From contig NZ_SNWE01000006.1 in NCBI RefSeq assembly GCF_004362395.1, forward strand, positions 124,001 through 188,000: a stretch of DNA of 64,000 bases, written 5' to 3'. This DNA comes from Salegentibacter sp. 24. GTDB taxonomy: Bacteria; Bacteroidota; Bacteroidia; Flavobacteriales; Flavobacteriaceae. Numbering within the stretch: position 1 is the first letter of the stretch; each line of letters begins with the position of its first letter. Below are positions 36,123-43,663 of the stretch, in pieces. The notes beneath the pieces were generated by a model. It had not been told where the DNA came from, made no database searches, and saw nothing but the letters and a program-made list of their open reading frames with translations. The position numbers and the translations under genes were made by a program.

Positions 36123-36247
36123 ATTTTTATTTTAAAAATAAGCATAAAATATAGCCTGATAAAGGCTTTTATAATTTTTACCAGCGCTTTAAAATCAATT
36201 GGATTATTTTAAATTTTGATAAAAAAAGCCATCATATTTTATAAAAT

Positions 36248-36661
36248 CTACAAATAATTTTTTGCGGCTTCAATAATCTCAGCATGGTCAAAGGCAAGAT
36301 TGGGTAAATTTTCTATACTTACCCAAGCAGCTTCTGCTGCATCGTCACCTGCCCTAAGACTTTCTTCACAAAATATTCGACTGACAAAAGCAATCGAAAT
36401 CGTTCTACACCTGGGATCACGACCTGGAGCACCGAAGGCCCTTACCTGTTCCATAGTTTTTACCACGACCCCTGTTTCCTCTTTAAGTTCACGCTTTGCG
36501 GCTGTTTCCAAATCTTCAGATTCATTTATAAATCCACCCGGTAAAGCCCAATGATCCTTAAAGGGATCCTTTTTTCTTTTTATCAGCAAAACTTTGAATT
36601 CACTATTGGCATTACAAAAAACTACACTATCTACGGTTATTGCTACTTCTTGTTGTTTCAT
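36248..36661 (-). CDS. NUDIX hydrolase
   Basis: 137 residues. The Nudix box is complete: GGFINESEDLETAAKRELKE followed by ETGV, giving the G-x5-E-x7-RE-U-xEExGU pattern. It begins VDSVVFCNANSEFKVLLIKRKKDPFKDHWALPGG. That opening is typical of the ADP-ribose/NAD-related group and of the NrtR sensors, but no winged helix follows. The likely substrate is a nucleoside diphosphate derivative. It begins 1 nt from the DUF72 stop on the same strand and is coupled to it. Confidence 0.88.
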   Translation of the reverse strand: MKQQEVAITVDSVVFCNANSEFKVLLIKRKKDPFKDHWALPGGFINESEDLETAAKRELKEETGVVVKTMEQVRAFGAPGRDPRCRTISIAFVSRIFCEESLRAGDDAAEAAWVSIENLPNLAFDHAEIIEAAKNYL

Positions 36662-36662
36662 T

Positions 36663-37538
36663 TTACTTTAAAGTTTTTGGTATTTTAATATCTGTTTTAA
36701 ATCTTTTATTGAATTTTTCTATAAAATAGGCTGAGAGTAACGGCGATGCTTCCTCTACATTCTGATGCAAAAAAAAATAAATATTCTCTAGCCCTTCTTC
36801 CTGCCATTCTTCCAATCTATCTAACCACCCATCTAATCTCGAATAATCTGAGCTATGATTGGTGCCATTATATCTAATAAAAGCAGTAGTATTGCTCAAA
36901 CGCATATGGAGGAGATCCCGTCTTCCCGCTGTATCTGTTATTACGTGTGTTACATTCTTGCTTTTAAGAACTTCGTATAGTTCATTCGCTGCTTTTTTAT
37001 CTGCGTACCACTCCTTATGTCTTAATTCTGCAGAAAGTGGCACTTCATCAGGCCAATGTTGAAAAAACTCATATAGCCTATCCATAGTCTTGGGCGTAAA
37101 ATCGTTACGCATTTGTAGGAAAACCATTCCCAACTTTTCTTTCAATTGGAGTAGGTTTTTTATGAAGTCATCGGTCAACTCGTCTGTTCCGTTTAGTCTT
37201 TTTATATGACTTATCAGTCTTGGAATCTTGGGAAAAAATTTGAAATCAGCATCTGCCTTTCCATACCATTTCCTAAACTGTTCTTCTGGATACATTCTGT
37301 AAAACGAACCATTGAATTCAATACTGTTAAACTGAGATGAATAATATGAAAGTTCGTTTTTAGTACCCCTTGGATAAAAATTCTTCAGATCCTTTCTGCT
37401 CCATTTTGCACATCCAATGCGCACATCTTTAAATCCATCTCTGTTTCCTTCTTTATTAAGCACTTTAATAGTATCAGGATGCGTTTTAGGCAGGCTGAAA
37501 TCTATATTTTCAGGGCATTGTACTTTTCCAAATTTCAC
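36663..37538 (-). CDS. DUF72 (YecE-like) protein
   Basis: 291 residues, a TIM-barrel-like family. It has RIGCAKWSRKDLKNFYPRGT near residue 40, YYSSQFNSIEFNGSFY, DFKFFPKIPRLISH, AELRHKEWY, and FIRYNGTNH. All are recognisable DUF72 blocks; the conserved region starts at about residue 35 after a short extension. The catalytic role is unknown. The gene lies 9 nt downstream of the aldehyde dehydrogenase and 1 nt upstream of the NUDIX gene, so the three form an operon. Confidence 0.88.
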   Translation of the reverse strand: MKFGKVQCPENIDFSLPKTHPDTIKVLNKEGNRDGFKDVRIGCAKWSRKDLKNFYPRGTKNELSYYSSQFNSIEFNGSFYRMYPEEQFRKWYGKADADFKFFPKIPRLISHIKRLNGTDELTDDFIKNLLQLKEKLGMVFLQMRNDFTPKTMDRLYEFFQHWPDEVPLSAELRHKEWYADKKAANELYEVLKSKNVTHVITDTAGRRDLLHMRLSNTTAFIRYNGTNHSSDYSRLDGWLDRLEEWQEEGLENIYFFLHQNVEEASPLLSAYFIEKFNKRFKTDIKIPKTLK

Positions 37539-37547
37539 TATATCCTA

Positions 37548-38906
37548 CTAATATTTGTTAATGTAAACCGTTTTTCTGTTAGTGAATTCTTTGATTCCGT
37601 GATGCGATAATTCCCTACCGTACCCGGAAATTTTCGTTCCTCCAAAAGGAAGTCTAGGATCACTTTTAACCAGTTCATTAACAAATACAGCCCCATCCTC
37701 AAATCGGGGAATTAATTTAGTTGCAAAATCTTCATCTTCAGTAAAAATGGAAACTCCAAGACCAAAACTTGACGAATTAACCAGGTTTATCGCTTCTTCT
37801 TCATCTTTAAATTCGGTTACAGAAATTGCAGGACCAAAGGTTTCTTCATCGAAAATAGCCATGCCTTCTCTGGCACCTGTAATAATCGTTGGTTCGAAGT
37901 ATGTACCATCCCTTTCTCCACCTAAAATTATTTTAGCGCCTTTTTTCACTGAATCTTTAACCTGATCTTCTAAATCTTCCGCAAGGCTCTCCTTAGCCAT
38001 TACTCCAATAAAAGTCTCCTCGTCCATTGGATCACCACTTTTCAATTTTCGAACCTGTTTGGTAAATTCATTTAAAAATTTCTCAGCTATATCTTTATGG
38101 AGTAGTAAACGTTTTCCTGCAATACAACTTTGCCCGGTATTTTGAAAACGGGCCTGGACACAAGTTTGGATGCTTTTTGCAATATTGGCGTCTTTAAATA
38201 CAACCAATGCATTGCTTCCTCCAAGTTCTAAAACCGATTTCTTGATTTCTTCCCCAGCAATGGAAGCCACGCTACTTCCTGCCCTACCGCTACCAGTTAA
38301 GGTTACGGCCTTTACTTTTCTATTACGAATTACATTTTCTACTTTTTTACTACCGATGATCAGGTTTTGAAAACAATCTTCTGGAAATCCTGCTTTTTCA
38401 AATACTTTCTGGATATTATTTGCCGAAAGCATCACGTTACTGGAGTGCTTTAAAATGGCGATATTACCTGCCATCAGCGCAGGAGCAGCAAATCTAAATA
38501 CCTGCCAAAAAGGGTAATTCCATGGCATAACAGCCAAAACTACTCCCAAGGGTTCATAAGCAACATAAGAGCTTTTCGCGTCAGTTTCTATCTTTTCGTT
38601 TTGTAATTGTAATTCAGCATTCTGAGCATAATATTCACAAACCCAGGCGCATTTTTCAACCTCTGCAACAGCCTGTGTGATCGGCTTCCCCATCTCCTTT
38701 GTAATCACTTCCGCGTATTCACGGGAATTATCTTTAAGTTCCTTTGCGGCTTTCATCATTAACTTACTGCGTTCGGAAAAAGAAGTTTGACGCCAGGATT
38801 TGAATCTGGTATGTGCTCTTTTTATTGATTTTTCAATTTCGGCATCATTTAATTCGTGATGACTGGAGATTTCTTCCCCCGTATATGGATTTTTGGAAAT
38901 TATCAT
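37548..38906 (-). CDS. NAD(P)-dependent succinate-semialdehyde (aldehyde) dehydrogenase
   Basis: 452 residues, a full-length ALDH. Diagnostic elements are VLAVMPWNYPFWQ in the coenzyme domain, TGSGRAGSSVA (the G-x-T-G equivalent), LELGGSNALVVFKD with the general-base Glu, and FQNTGQSCIAGKRLL with the catalytic Cys. The short N-terminus and GxxxFQNTGQSC pattern fit the NAD-dependent succinate-semialdehyde group, but substrate choice is uncertain. It is the first gene of a three-gene operon. Confidence 0.85.
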   Translation of the reverse strand: MIISKNPYTGEEISSHHELNDAEIEKSIKRAHTRFKSWRQTSFSERSKLMMKAAKELKDNSREYAEVITKEMGKPITQAVAEVEKCAWVCEYYAQNAELQLQNEKIETDAKSSYVAYEPLGVVLAVMPWNYPFWQVFRFAAPALMAGNIAILKHSSNVMLSANNIQKVFEKAGFPEDCFQNLIIGSKKVENVIRNRKVKAVTLTGSGRAGSSVASIAGEEIKKSVLELGGSNALVVFKDANIAKSIQTCVQARFQNTGQSCIAGKRLLLHKDIAEKFLNEFTKQVRKLKSGDPMDEETFIGVMAKESLAEDLEDQVKDSVKKGAKIILGGERDGTYFEPTIITGAREGMAIFDEETFGPAISVTEFKDEEEAINLVNSSSFGLGVSIFTEDEDFATKLIPRFEDGAVFVNELVKSDPRLPFGGTKISGYGRELSHHGIKEFTNRKTVYINKY

Positions 38907-39063
38907 TTTTTAAATAGGATTTTAATATTTTGCTTATTTGGGCTTCTATTTAAAGATAAAAAGAAGAATAGGCTTAGACAGGCCGATTAAGATGATTTTA
39001 ACGTCACAATGTTTATAAGTAGTTTACAAATCTTTAAAGAGGCTCGAATTTTGAGGTTTAAAG

Positions 39064-39081
39064 TTTCTTAAATTTAAGAAA
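39064..39081. repeat. 18-bp perfect palindrome before the 39092 gene
   Basis: TTTCTTAAATTTAAGAAA is perfectly self-complementary and ends 10 nt before the ATG at 39092. It is AT-rich, so chance cannot be excluded, but the position suits a repressor site or a leader hairpin covering the ribosome-binding region. Confidence 0.5.
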
Positions 39082-39091
39082 ATTAGTTTTT

Positions 39092-39499
39092 ATGATACTT
39101 CGTGACCTTCAATTAATAGAACTTAGGCCCGAAATTCCTTCAGCCAGAGTTTCAGAAAACATGAGTTTAGACGAACAATTTCAAAATAAAACTTTACGGC
39201 CTATCGCTAAACTTCAGGATGAATTGCTGCTGGAAGTTTTTAGAAATTATACTAAAAAGCACAAGAACAAGTTTTATGAATTAAAACTCGATCAGCGCTT
39301 GGCTTATATTGAAAATGCAATCCAGAAGGATATTAAATTCAGGAATAGTTTAAAGGGCATAATCATAGGACAATTTACTTTAGACGAGTATGCCACTTAC
39401 ATCAAGAATTCTTCAGCATTAAATAAGCGTATGATGAATATTGTAAAAGAGCGTTTACAGAGCAATATTCAACTTTTAGAAGAGGAAGTAGCGTACTAA
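39092..39499 (+). CDS. Small helical conserved hypothetical protein
   Basis: 135 residues, no signal peptide or membrane segment, and highly charged. It has a leading ILRDLQLIELRPEIPSARVS and a helical body (FQNKTLRPIAKLQDELLLEVFRNYTKKHKN, then KLDQRLAYIENAIQKDIKF). Similar proteins in Flavobacteria are sometimes labelled glyoxalase, but no VOC motif is present, so that label is not supported. A perfect 18-bp palindrome sits right before the start. The 3' end overlaps the convergent DUF3307 gene by 24 nt. The function is unknown. Confidence 0.75.
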   Translation: MILRDLQLIELRPEIPSARVSENMSLDEQFQNKTLRPIAKLQDELLLEVFRNYTKKHKNKFYELKLDQRLAYIENAIQKDIKFRNSLKGIIIGQFTLDEYATYIKNSSALNKRMMNIVKERLQSNIQLLEEEVAY

Positions 39500-40210
39500 A
39501 AGACCAATAAGTATAGTGATCGCAAAACTCATTAAGGTTCCTATTAGTACGTATTCCGTTTGTTTTCTTGCGCTTGCATCAGATTTATCGCTAAAGCGTA
39601 AAATAGATTTTGCTGCAATAAGAAATCCTATGGCTGAAAAATTTTGAGTAAGAATAAAGGTTAATACCAGGATTCTTTCAAAAACACCTATATATCTACC
39701 CGCAGCTTCAAGGCTTTGACTTCTTTCACCATTTGATTCAAGTTCATTATGCCAGCGTTGCGTCGCTTTTCCAATTAAAAATCCTGCAGGGAAAATTACC
39801 ATCAAATAACCAGTGATAACAGCTAAGACTTGCAGATTGGAAAATGTTTCGGAAATAAACGGAATCAAATTTGAGAAACCTTCAATAAGATAAATCCATA
39901 CGAAGATTATAATTAAAATATGCCAGAACTGATCTAGTAAAAACAGTTTCAAACTATCGTTTTTATGCCGAAGTTTCCATAAATCGATAAAAAAATGACT
40001 TACACTAATTACAATGGGTATATACCATAGATACCAGTCCTGCAACAAAAGATAAGTAAACAATCCAGCTAAAAAAGAGTGAAAGTATAAAAACCACGAT
40101 CCTTCCTTTTTTTCTCTTTTGTGGTTTATCAGTTTAGCAGGTTGCAGCACAAAGTCGGTTAAAATGTGCGCAAGAATTAGTTGAAGTAAGATTTGGATGT
40201 TTTCTTCCAT
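39476..40210 (-). CDS. DUF3307 membrane protein, partner of SatD
   Basis: From the ATG at 40210 (MEENIQILLQLILAHILTDF) the protein is 244 residues, 2 nt after the satD stop. It has about six membrane helices: LLQLILAHILTDFVLQPAKLINHK is the DUF3307 signature, then LYFHSFLAGLFTYLLL, IPIVISVSHFFIDLWKLRH with a His, LFLLDQFWHILIIIFVWIYLIEG, and later spans. The recurrent H..-D in membrane helices (AHILTDF, SHFFIDL, DQFWHIL) suggests a buried metal- or substrate-binding site, possibly enzymatic. It always travels with SatD in Bacteroidota in my knowledge. A longer start at 40279 would overlap satD by 67 nt and is rejected. Confidence 0.85.
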   Translation of the reverse strand: MEENIQILLQLILAHILTDFVLQPAKLINHKREKKEGSWFLYFHSFLAGLFTYLLLQDWYLWYIPIVISVSHFFIDLWKLRHKNDSLKLFLLDQFWHILIIIFVWIYLIEGFSNLIPFISETFSNLQVLAVITGYLMVIFPAGFLIGKATQRWHNELESNGERSQSLEAAGRYIGVFERILVLTFILTQNFSAIGFLIAAKSILRFSDKSDASARKQTEYVLIGTLMSFAITILIGLLVRYFLF

Positions 40211-40212
40211 AA

Positions 40213-40866
40213 TTAAAAACTCTGGGAGGTCACATTTTCGAAACGTTTTAATAAAACCGAGATTGCCTCCCAGCCACAAGCTTTTTTTCTCTGATTAACT
40301 GCTGATTGGCTAATTTTTAAAATTTCTGCAATTTCGGTTTCTTTCAAACCTTCTAAAAGGTAATAAACCACTTCTGCAGAAGCCTGGCTCCATTTATCCA
40401 TAACGACGTCCAGCAGAAATAAACTCGCTTCAAATTCAGAATTTAAACTCTCTAAAGGGGTTTTCAACCGGATTCTTCTAGATCCATTTTTCATCTCATC
40501 CAAGGTCCTGCCCGAAAATTGAAATGCCTGCCCATTTGATTCGGCTATTGTATCTCCCTTATAATCAAAACTGCCAATACCGATGGCTAATTTTACATCG
40601 CCAAAAGTACTGGAAGATTTTTGCTTCTCTAACCTTACCTTATTAATAAGGCTCTTTAACTTTAGAGCGATTTTTAAAGAATCTTTGTAGCTTGAAATAA
40701 TTCCCTGAAAACTATCGCCTCTGTAGATTTTGAAATCAGTTTCTCCTTTAGCATAGTCCTGCTGTAATTTTTTGAATTCTGAGTTCAAATCTTTAAGAAT
40801 ATTATCTAGAAATACTTCAGTATAATTTGAAGAATTTATTAAATCGGCTGTAATAACGGCTATCAT
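40213..40866 (-). CDS. SatD-family regulator: cyclase/GGDEF-like domain plus HTH
   Basis: 217 residues. The C-terminus (about 174-200: LKETEIAEILKISQSAVNQRKK) is a clear helix-turn-helix. The N-terminal part looks to me like a nucleotide-cyclase/GGDEF palm fold: AVITADLINSS with Asp8 on the first strand, YRGDSFQ with Asp51 on a beta hairpin, LAIGIGSFDYKGD as the next strand pair, and NGQAFQFSGRTL, which resembles the G-A-N-A-A-R-L helix of class III cyclases. That reading is a pattern comparison, not a known annotation. The protein is known only as SatD family. It would regulate its own operon with the DUF3307 partner through the repeats upstream. The -7 box is very close to the ATG, so the transcript may be leaderless. 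Confidence 0.8.
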   Translation of the reverse strand: MIAVITADLINSSNYTEVFLDNILKDLNSEFKKLQQDYAKGETDFKIYRGDSFQGIISSYKDSLKIALKLKSLINKVRLEKQKSSSTFGDVKLAIGIGSFDYKGDTIAESNGQAFQFSGRTLDEMKNGSRRIRLKTPLESLNSEFEASLFLLDVVMDKWSQASAEVVYYLLEGLKETEIAEILKISQSAVNQRKKACGWEAISVLLKRFENVTSQSF

Positions 40867-40870
40867 ATTT

Positions 40871-40896
40871 CAAATATAATGAAAATATTAGTTCAA
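40871..40896 (-). promoter_or_regulatory. Promoter of the satD-DUF3307 operon
   Basis: The minus strand has TTG (40896-40894), a 15-bp spacer and a perfect -7 box TATATTTG (40878-40871). The ATG is at 40866, only 5 nt on, so transcription would begin at or near the start codon. Confidence 0.45.
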
Positions 40897-40898
40897 TG

Positions 40899-40935
40899 AC
40901 TTATATATGCCTTTTATAAGTCTGAAAACTTATAA
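40899..40935. repeat. Three ACTTATA/TATAAGT half-sites upstream of satD
   Basis: ACTTATA at 40899-40905, TATAAGT at 40915-40921 and ACTTATA at 40928-40934. The last two are part of a perfect 8-bp inverted repeat (TTATAAGT, 40914-40921, and ACTTATAA, 40928-40935) with a 6-bp spacer. The set lies just upstream of the -33 region of satD, as an autoregulatory operator would. Confidence 0.55.
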
Positions 40936-41053
40936 TAGGTGATTATAAATCTATAGGCTTATTAAATCAAAATTGCACCGATATTAAATTTTTGCTAAAT
41001 ATTCTTTTAGGCTTAAAAGGTTATTTAAATTTAAAAAAATCAAAAAATATACT

Positions 41054-41503
41054 ATGGTAAGTAATAAAAAAGAACTTTATTTAAATTGCATAAACACTGT
41101 AAATAAAAAAATAGAAAGATATCAAAAGGAAATGGATCTTATAAAGGAATCCATGGAAGCCAACGATGTAAAAACAGATTATGACGAAGATAATAAGGGA
41201 GAACTTTTGGGAGATTTTGAAAAAAATGCCGGCCGGTTGAGCGATGCCCAAGAAATGAAAGAAAGTTTAAGCCGAATAGATCCAGACCATTACAGTGAAG
41301 TCATAGGTTTTGGTAGCGTAGTGGAAACCAGTGGAAACTATTACTTTGTATCAGTACCTATAGGTGAAATTTCTATGGAGGATGGAAGCAGCGTTTATGC
41401 AATTTCTACTGAAGCTCCCATTTATAAGGAAATGGAAGGGAAAAAAGAAGGTGATACTTTTAGTTTTAATAATAAAGAGGTTAAAATTACTGCAATAGGC
41501 TAA
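41054..41503 (+). CDS. GreA/GreB-like protein (C-terminal FKBP-like domain)
   Basis: 149 residues. An N-terminal helical segment (KKELYLNCINTVNKKIERYQKEMDLIKESMEANDVKTDYDEDNKG) is followed by SEVIGFGSVVETSGNYYFVSVPIGEISMEDGSSVYAIST and APIYKEMEGKKEGDTFSFNNKEVKIT. The end (APIYKEM-GKKEGDTF-FN) matches the Gre-factor C-terminal domain, where GK..GD is conserved. The first part replaces the usual coiled-coil finger with a shorter charged helix pair holding DYDED acidic residues. It may bind RNA polymerase, as Rnk and GreB-like proteins do, but no effect is proven. It ends 2 nt from the convergent 7TM-HD stop. Confidence 0.75.
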   Translation: MVSNKKELYLNCINTVNKKIERYQKEMDLIKESMEANDVKTDYDEDNKGELLGDFEKNAGRLSDAQEMKESLSRIDPDHYSEVIGFGSVVETSGNYYFVSVPIGEISMEDGSSVYAISTEAPIYKEMEGKKEGDTFSFNNKEVKITAIG

Positions 41504-41505
41504 AC

Positions 41506-43551
41506 CTATTCCGGATATTCTACTCTAAGGTGAAAAATATTCTTAAGCTTACGTTTAAGGATTTTTTTCACCACTTGTATTTCCTTAAAAGTAATGTTGG
41601 AATTCAAGAACTGTTCTTCCTTCATTTGCTTATTAATTATTTTTTCAACAAAACCATCTATTACGCCAGCGGTAGGTTCTTTTAAGCTTTTGCTGGCCGC
41701 CTCAACACTATCACACATCATTAAAATGGCGGTTTCTTTACTAAAAGGAATAGGCCCGGGATATTTAAAATCATCAGCAACCGCATTATCGTTGTTTTCC
41801 TTTTCTTTCATAAAAAAGAAATACACTGTGGTGGTACCATGATGGGTCCTTATAAAATCGATCACCCGGTCTGGTAGGTTATGTTTTTTGGCAATTTCAA
41901 TCCCGTTAATCACATGATCTGTAATAATCTGAGCACTTTCCTTTGGCGACAATTCATCATGAGAGTTGACAGCAGAAGTTTGATTTTCCGAAAAATAAGT
42001 CGGATTTTTCATTTTACCAATATCATGATAAAGCGCTCCTACCCTAACCAACATTGCATTTGCATTAATTTCATTAGCAGCAGCTTCGGCTAAGTTTGCA
42101 ACATTTAACGAATGATGAAAAGTTCCTGGTGCCTTTTCTGAAAGTTCTTTCAATAATTTCGAATTGGTATCTGAAAGTTCCAGTAGGGACATATCTGATA
42201 CCATTCCAAAAATTTTTTCATAAATGTAAATTAGAGGCTGAACAAATAGGGTTGCCAGACCCCCAAGTAAAAAAGTGAGCAATACTTCCGCTTCCACATC
42301 GGCTATATTTCCTTCCTGGATAACCGTAAAAGCAAAATAAGAAATAATATATACCAAGGTAATTTGCCCTACCGAAATAAAAAGATTTGCCCTCTTATAA
42401 AGTTCTGAAACCGTTAGAATAGTTACTATTCCGGCAATAATTTGCAGAAACATATATTCGTAACTATTAGGCACTATAAAACCTAAAAGTAAAACTGTAA
42501 TGACGTGGGTAAACATTCCTAGCCGGGCATCAAAAAACGCCTTTAAGGTAAGGGGGAGAATACAAAGCGGCACCACATAAACATAATCTATATTAAAATT
42601 TACCACCATTTTGGTAAGCAAGAGCATAAAAAGGATATTAAAGAAAATAAAAGTGACCTTTACATTATTATCAAAAATTTCCTGCCTATATTTTCGAATG
42701 AATAAGAGTAGCATTAATAGTGCAAGCGCAACAAGTACGCTATATCCTACAATAATCCACTTGTAATTGCCTTCACTCCAGACCTGGGATTCATATTCAT
42801 TTTTAAGTGATCTGAGAATATTATATTTATTGCCTTCAACAACTTCTCCGCGAGCAATTACTCTACTACCCTGCTCAATACTTCCACGAGTATAAGAGAT
42901 ATTGTCCAGTTTGCTTTGTAGCTCCTTTTGAGTTAAGCTACTATCAAAACTTACATTTGGTTTTATGAGATTAAAAAAAACTTCTAATAACCGGTTCTCA
43001 AATTCAGATACATTGGATTCTTCAATTTCAGTATTTAAGAAATCCCGTACCTGGTCCTGTTTTAAAATATTTTTATAAGCAATTTCAAATGCTTCATTTC
43101 CTTTTCGTAAATAAACAAGCTGGTTATCCTCTATTCGATTATTGGCCTGTAAAAGACCAAACTCATATACATCTTCTAAAGTTTCTTTAACAAAATCAAT
43201 AATTTGATTTTCTTTATTTTTTAGAATACTATCGGGAAAAACTTCTTGAACTTTTTGAGGAACTTCAGATATTACCTGCTTTGGAATTTTCTCGTCAAAT
43301 TGAAAATAGGGAATGTGATTACTAATAATTTGTTGACGTTCTTCTTGTATTTCTTCCTCCGATTTCAAAATTGCGAAATCAAAAGGGGCATATAGATTTT
43401 CATACTGCCAGGGCTGTCCTTTAGGAATTTCATATTTAAAATTTCCTCCTTTGGGAAGTAGGTAAACAATTAGCACCGCAGTTAGGGCAAATAAAAATAC
43501 CTTGTAAAATAATGCCTGGTTTTTATACAGGTTATTTACGAATTTCTTCAT
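41506..43551 (-). CDS. 7TM-HD phosphohydrolase (PgpH-like, likely c-di-AMP phosphodiesterase)
   Basis: Using the ATG at 43551 (MKKFVNNLYKNQ) the protein is 681 residues. It has one N-terminal helix, a large extracytoplasmic 7TMR-HDED domain (about 35-260), seven membrane spans (about 265-460) and a C-terminal HD domain with GTFHHSLNVANLAEAAA, GALYHDIGKM and RTHHGTTTVYFF. This matches PgpH, which degrades cyclic-di-AMP in Firmicutes; the role in Bacteroidota is inferred. The alternative start at 43572 falls inside a perfect -7 promoter box and is therefore rejected. Confidence 0.9.
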   Translation of the reverse strand: MKKFVNNLYKNQALFYKVFLFALTAVLIVYLLPKGGNFKYEIPKGQPWQYENLYAPFDFAILKSEEEIQEERQQIISNHIPYFQFDEKIPKQVISEVPQKVQEVFPDSILKNKENQIIDFVKETLEDVYEFGLLQANNRIEDNQLVYLRKGNEAFEIAYKNILKQDQVRDFLNTEIEESNVSEFENRLLEVFFNLIKPNVSFDSSLTQKELQSKLDNISYTRGSIEQGSRVIARGEVVEGNKYNILRSLKNEYESQVWSEGNYKWIIVGYSVLVALALLMLLLFIRKYRQEIFDNNVKVTFIFFNILFMLLLTKMVVNFNIDYVYVVPLCILPLTLKAFFDARLGMFTHVITVLLLGFIVPNSYEYMFLQIIAGIVTILTVSELYKRANLFISVGQITLVYIISYFAFTVIQEGNIADVEAEVLLTFLLGGLATLFVQPLIYIYEKIFGMVSDMSLLELSDTNSKLLKELSEKAPGTFHHSLNVANLAEAAANEINANAMLVRVGALYHDIGKMKNPTYFSENQTSAVNSHDELSPKESAQIITDHVINGIEIAKKHNLPDRVIDFIRTHHGTTTVYFFFMKEKENNDNAVADDFKYPGPIPFSKETAILMMCDSVEAASKSLKEPTAGVIDGFVEKIINKQMKEEQFLNSNITFKEIQVVKKILKRKLKNIFHLRVEYPE

Positions 43552-43569
43552 ACAAATCGTGCTATTGCT

Positions 43570-43596
43570 CAAATGTACTAAAAAATACCCTCCAAA
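43570..43596 (-). promoter_or_regulatory. Promoter of the 7TM-HD gene
   Basis: The minus strand reads TTTG (43596-43593), a 15-bp spacer and TACATTTG (43577-43570), a perfect -7 consensus. The ATG at 43551 follows 18 nt after the box. Confidence 0.45.
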
Positions 43597-43605
43597 TCAG
43601 CGCTC

Positions 43606-43637
43606 TTGCTAAGTTCCTTATAAAATCACTAAATTCG
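43606..43637 (+). promoter_or_regulatory. Candidate promoter of the thiolase gene
   Basis: TTG at 43606-43608, a 21-bp spacer and TAAATTCG at 43630-43637, which has one mismatch to TAnnTTTG. The ATG is at 43664. Confidence 0.35.
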
Positions 43638-43663
43638 CGAAAGAAGAATTAACTAAAACATAC

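Noticed and set aside
36153-36167. AGCCT/AGGCT hairpin with TTTTAT next to it, between the NUDIX and thioesterase genes
   Set aside because: The stem is only 5 bp and weak, and the T-rich side lies on the strand without a gene to terminate; not convincing as a terminator.
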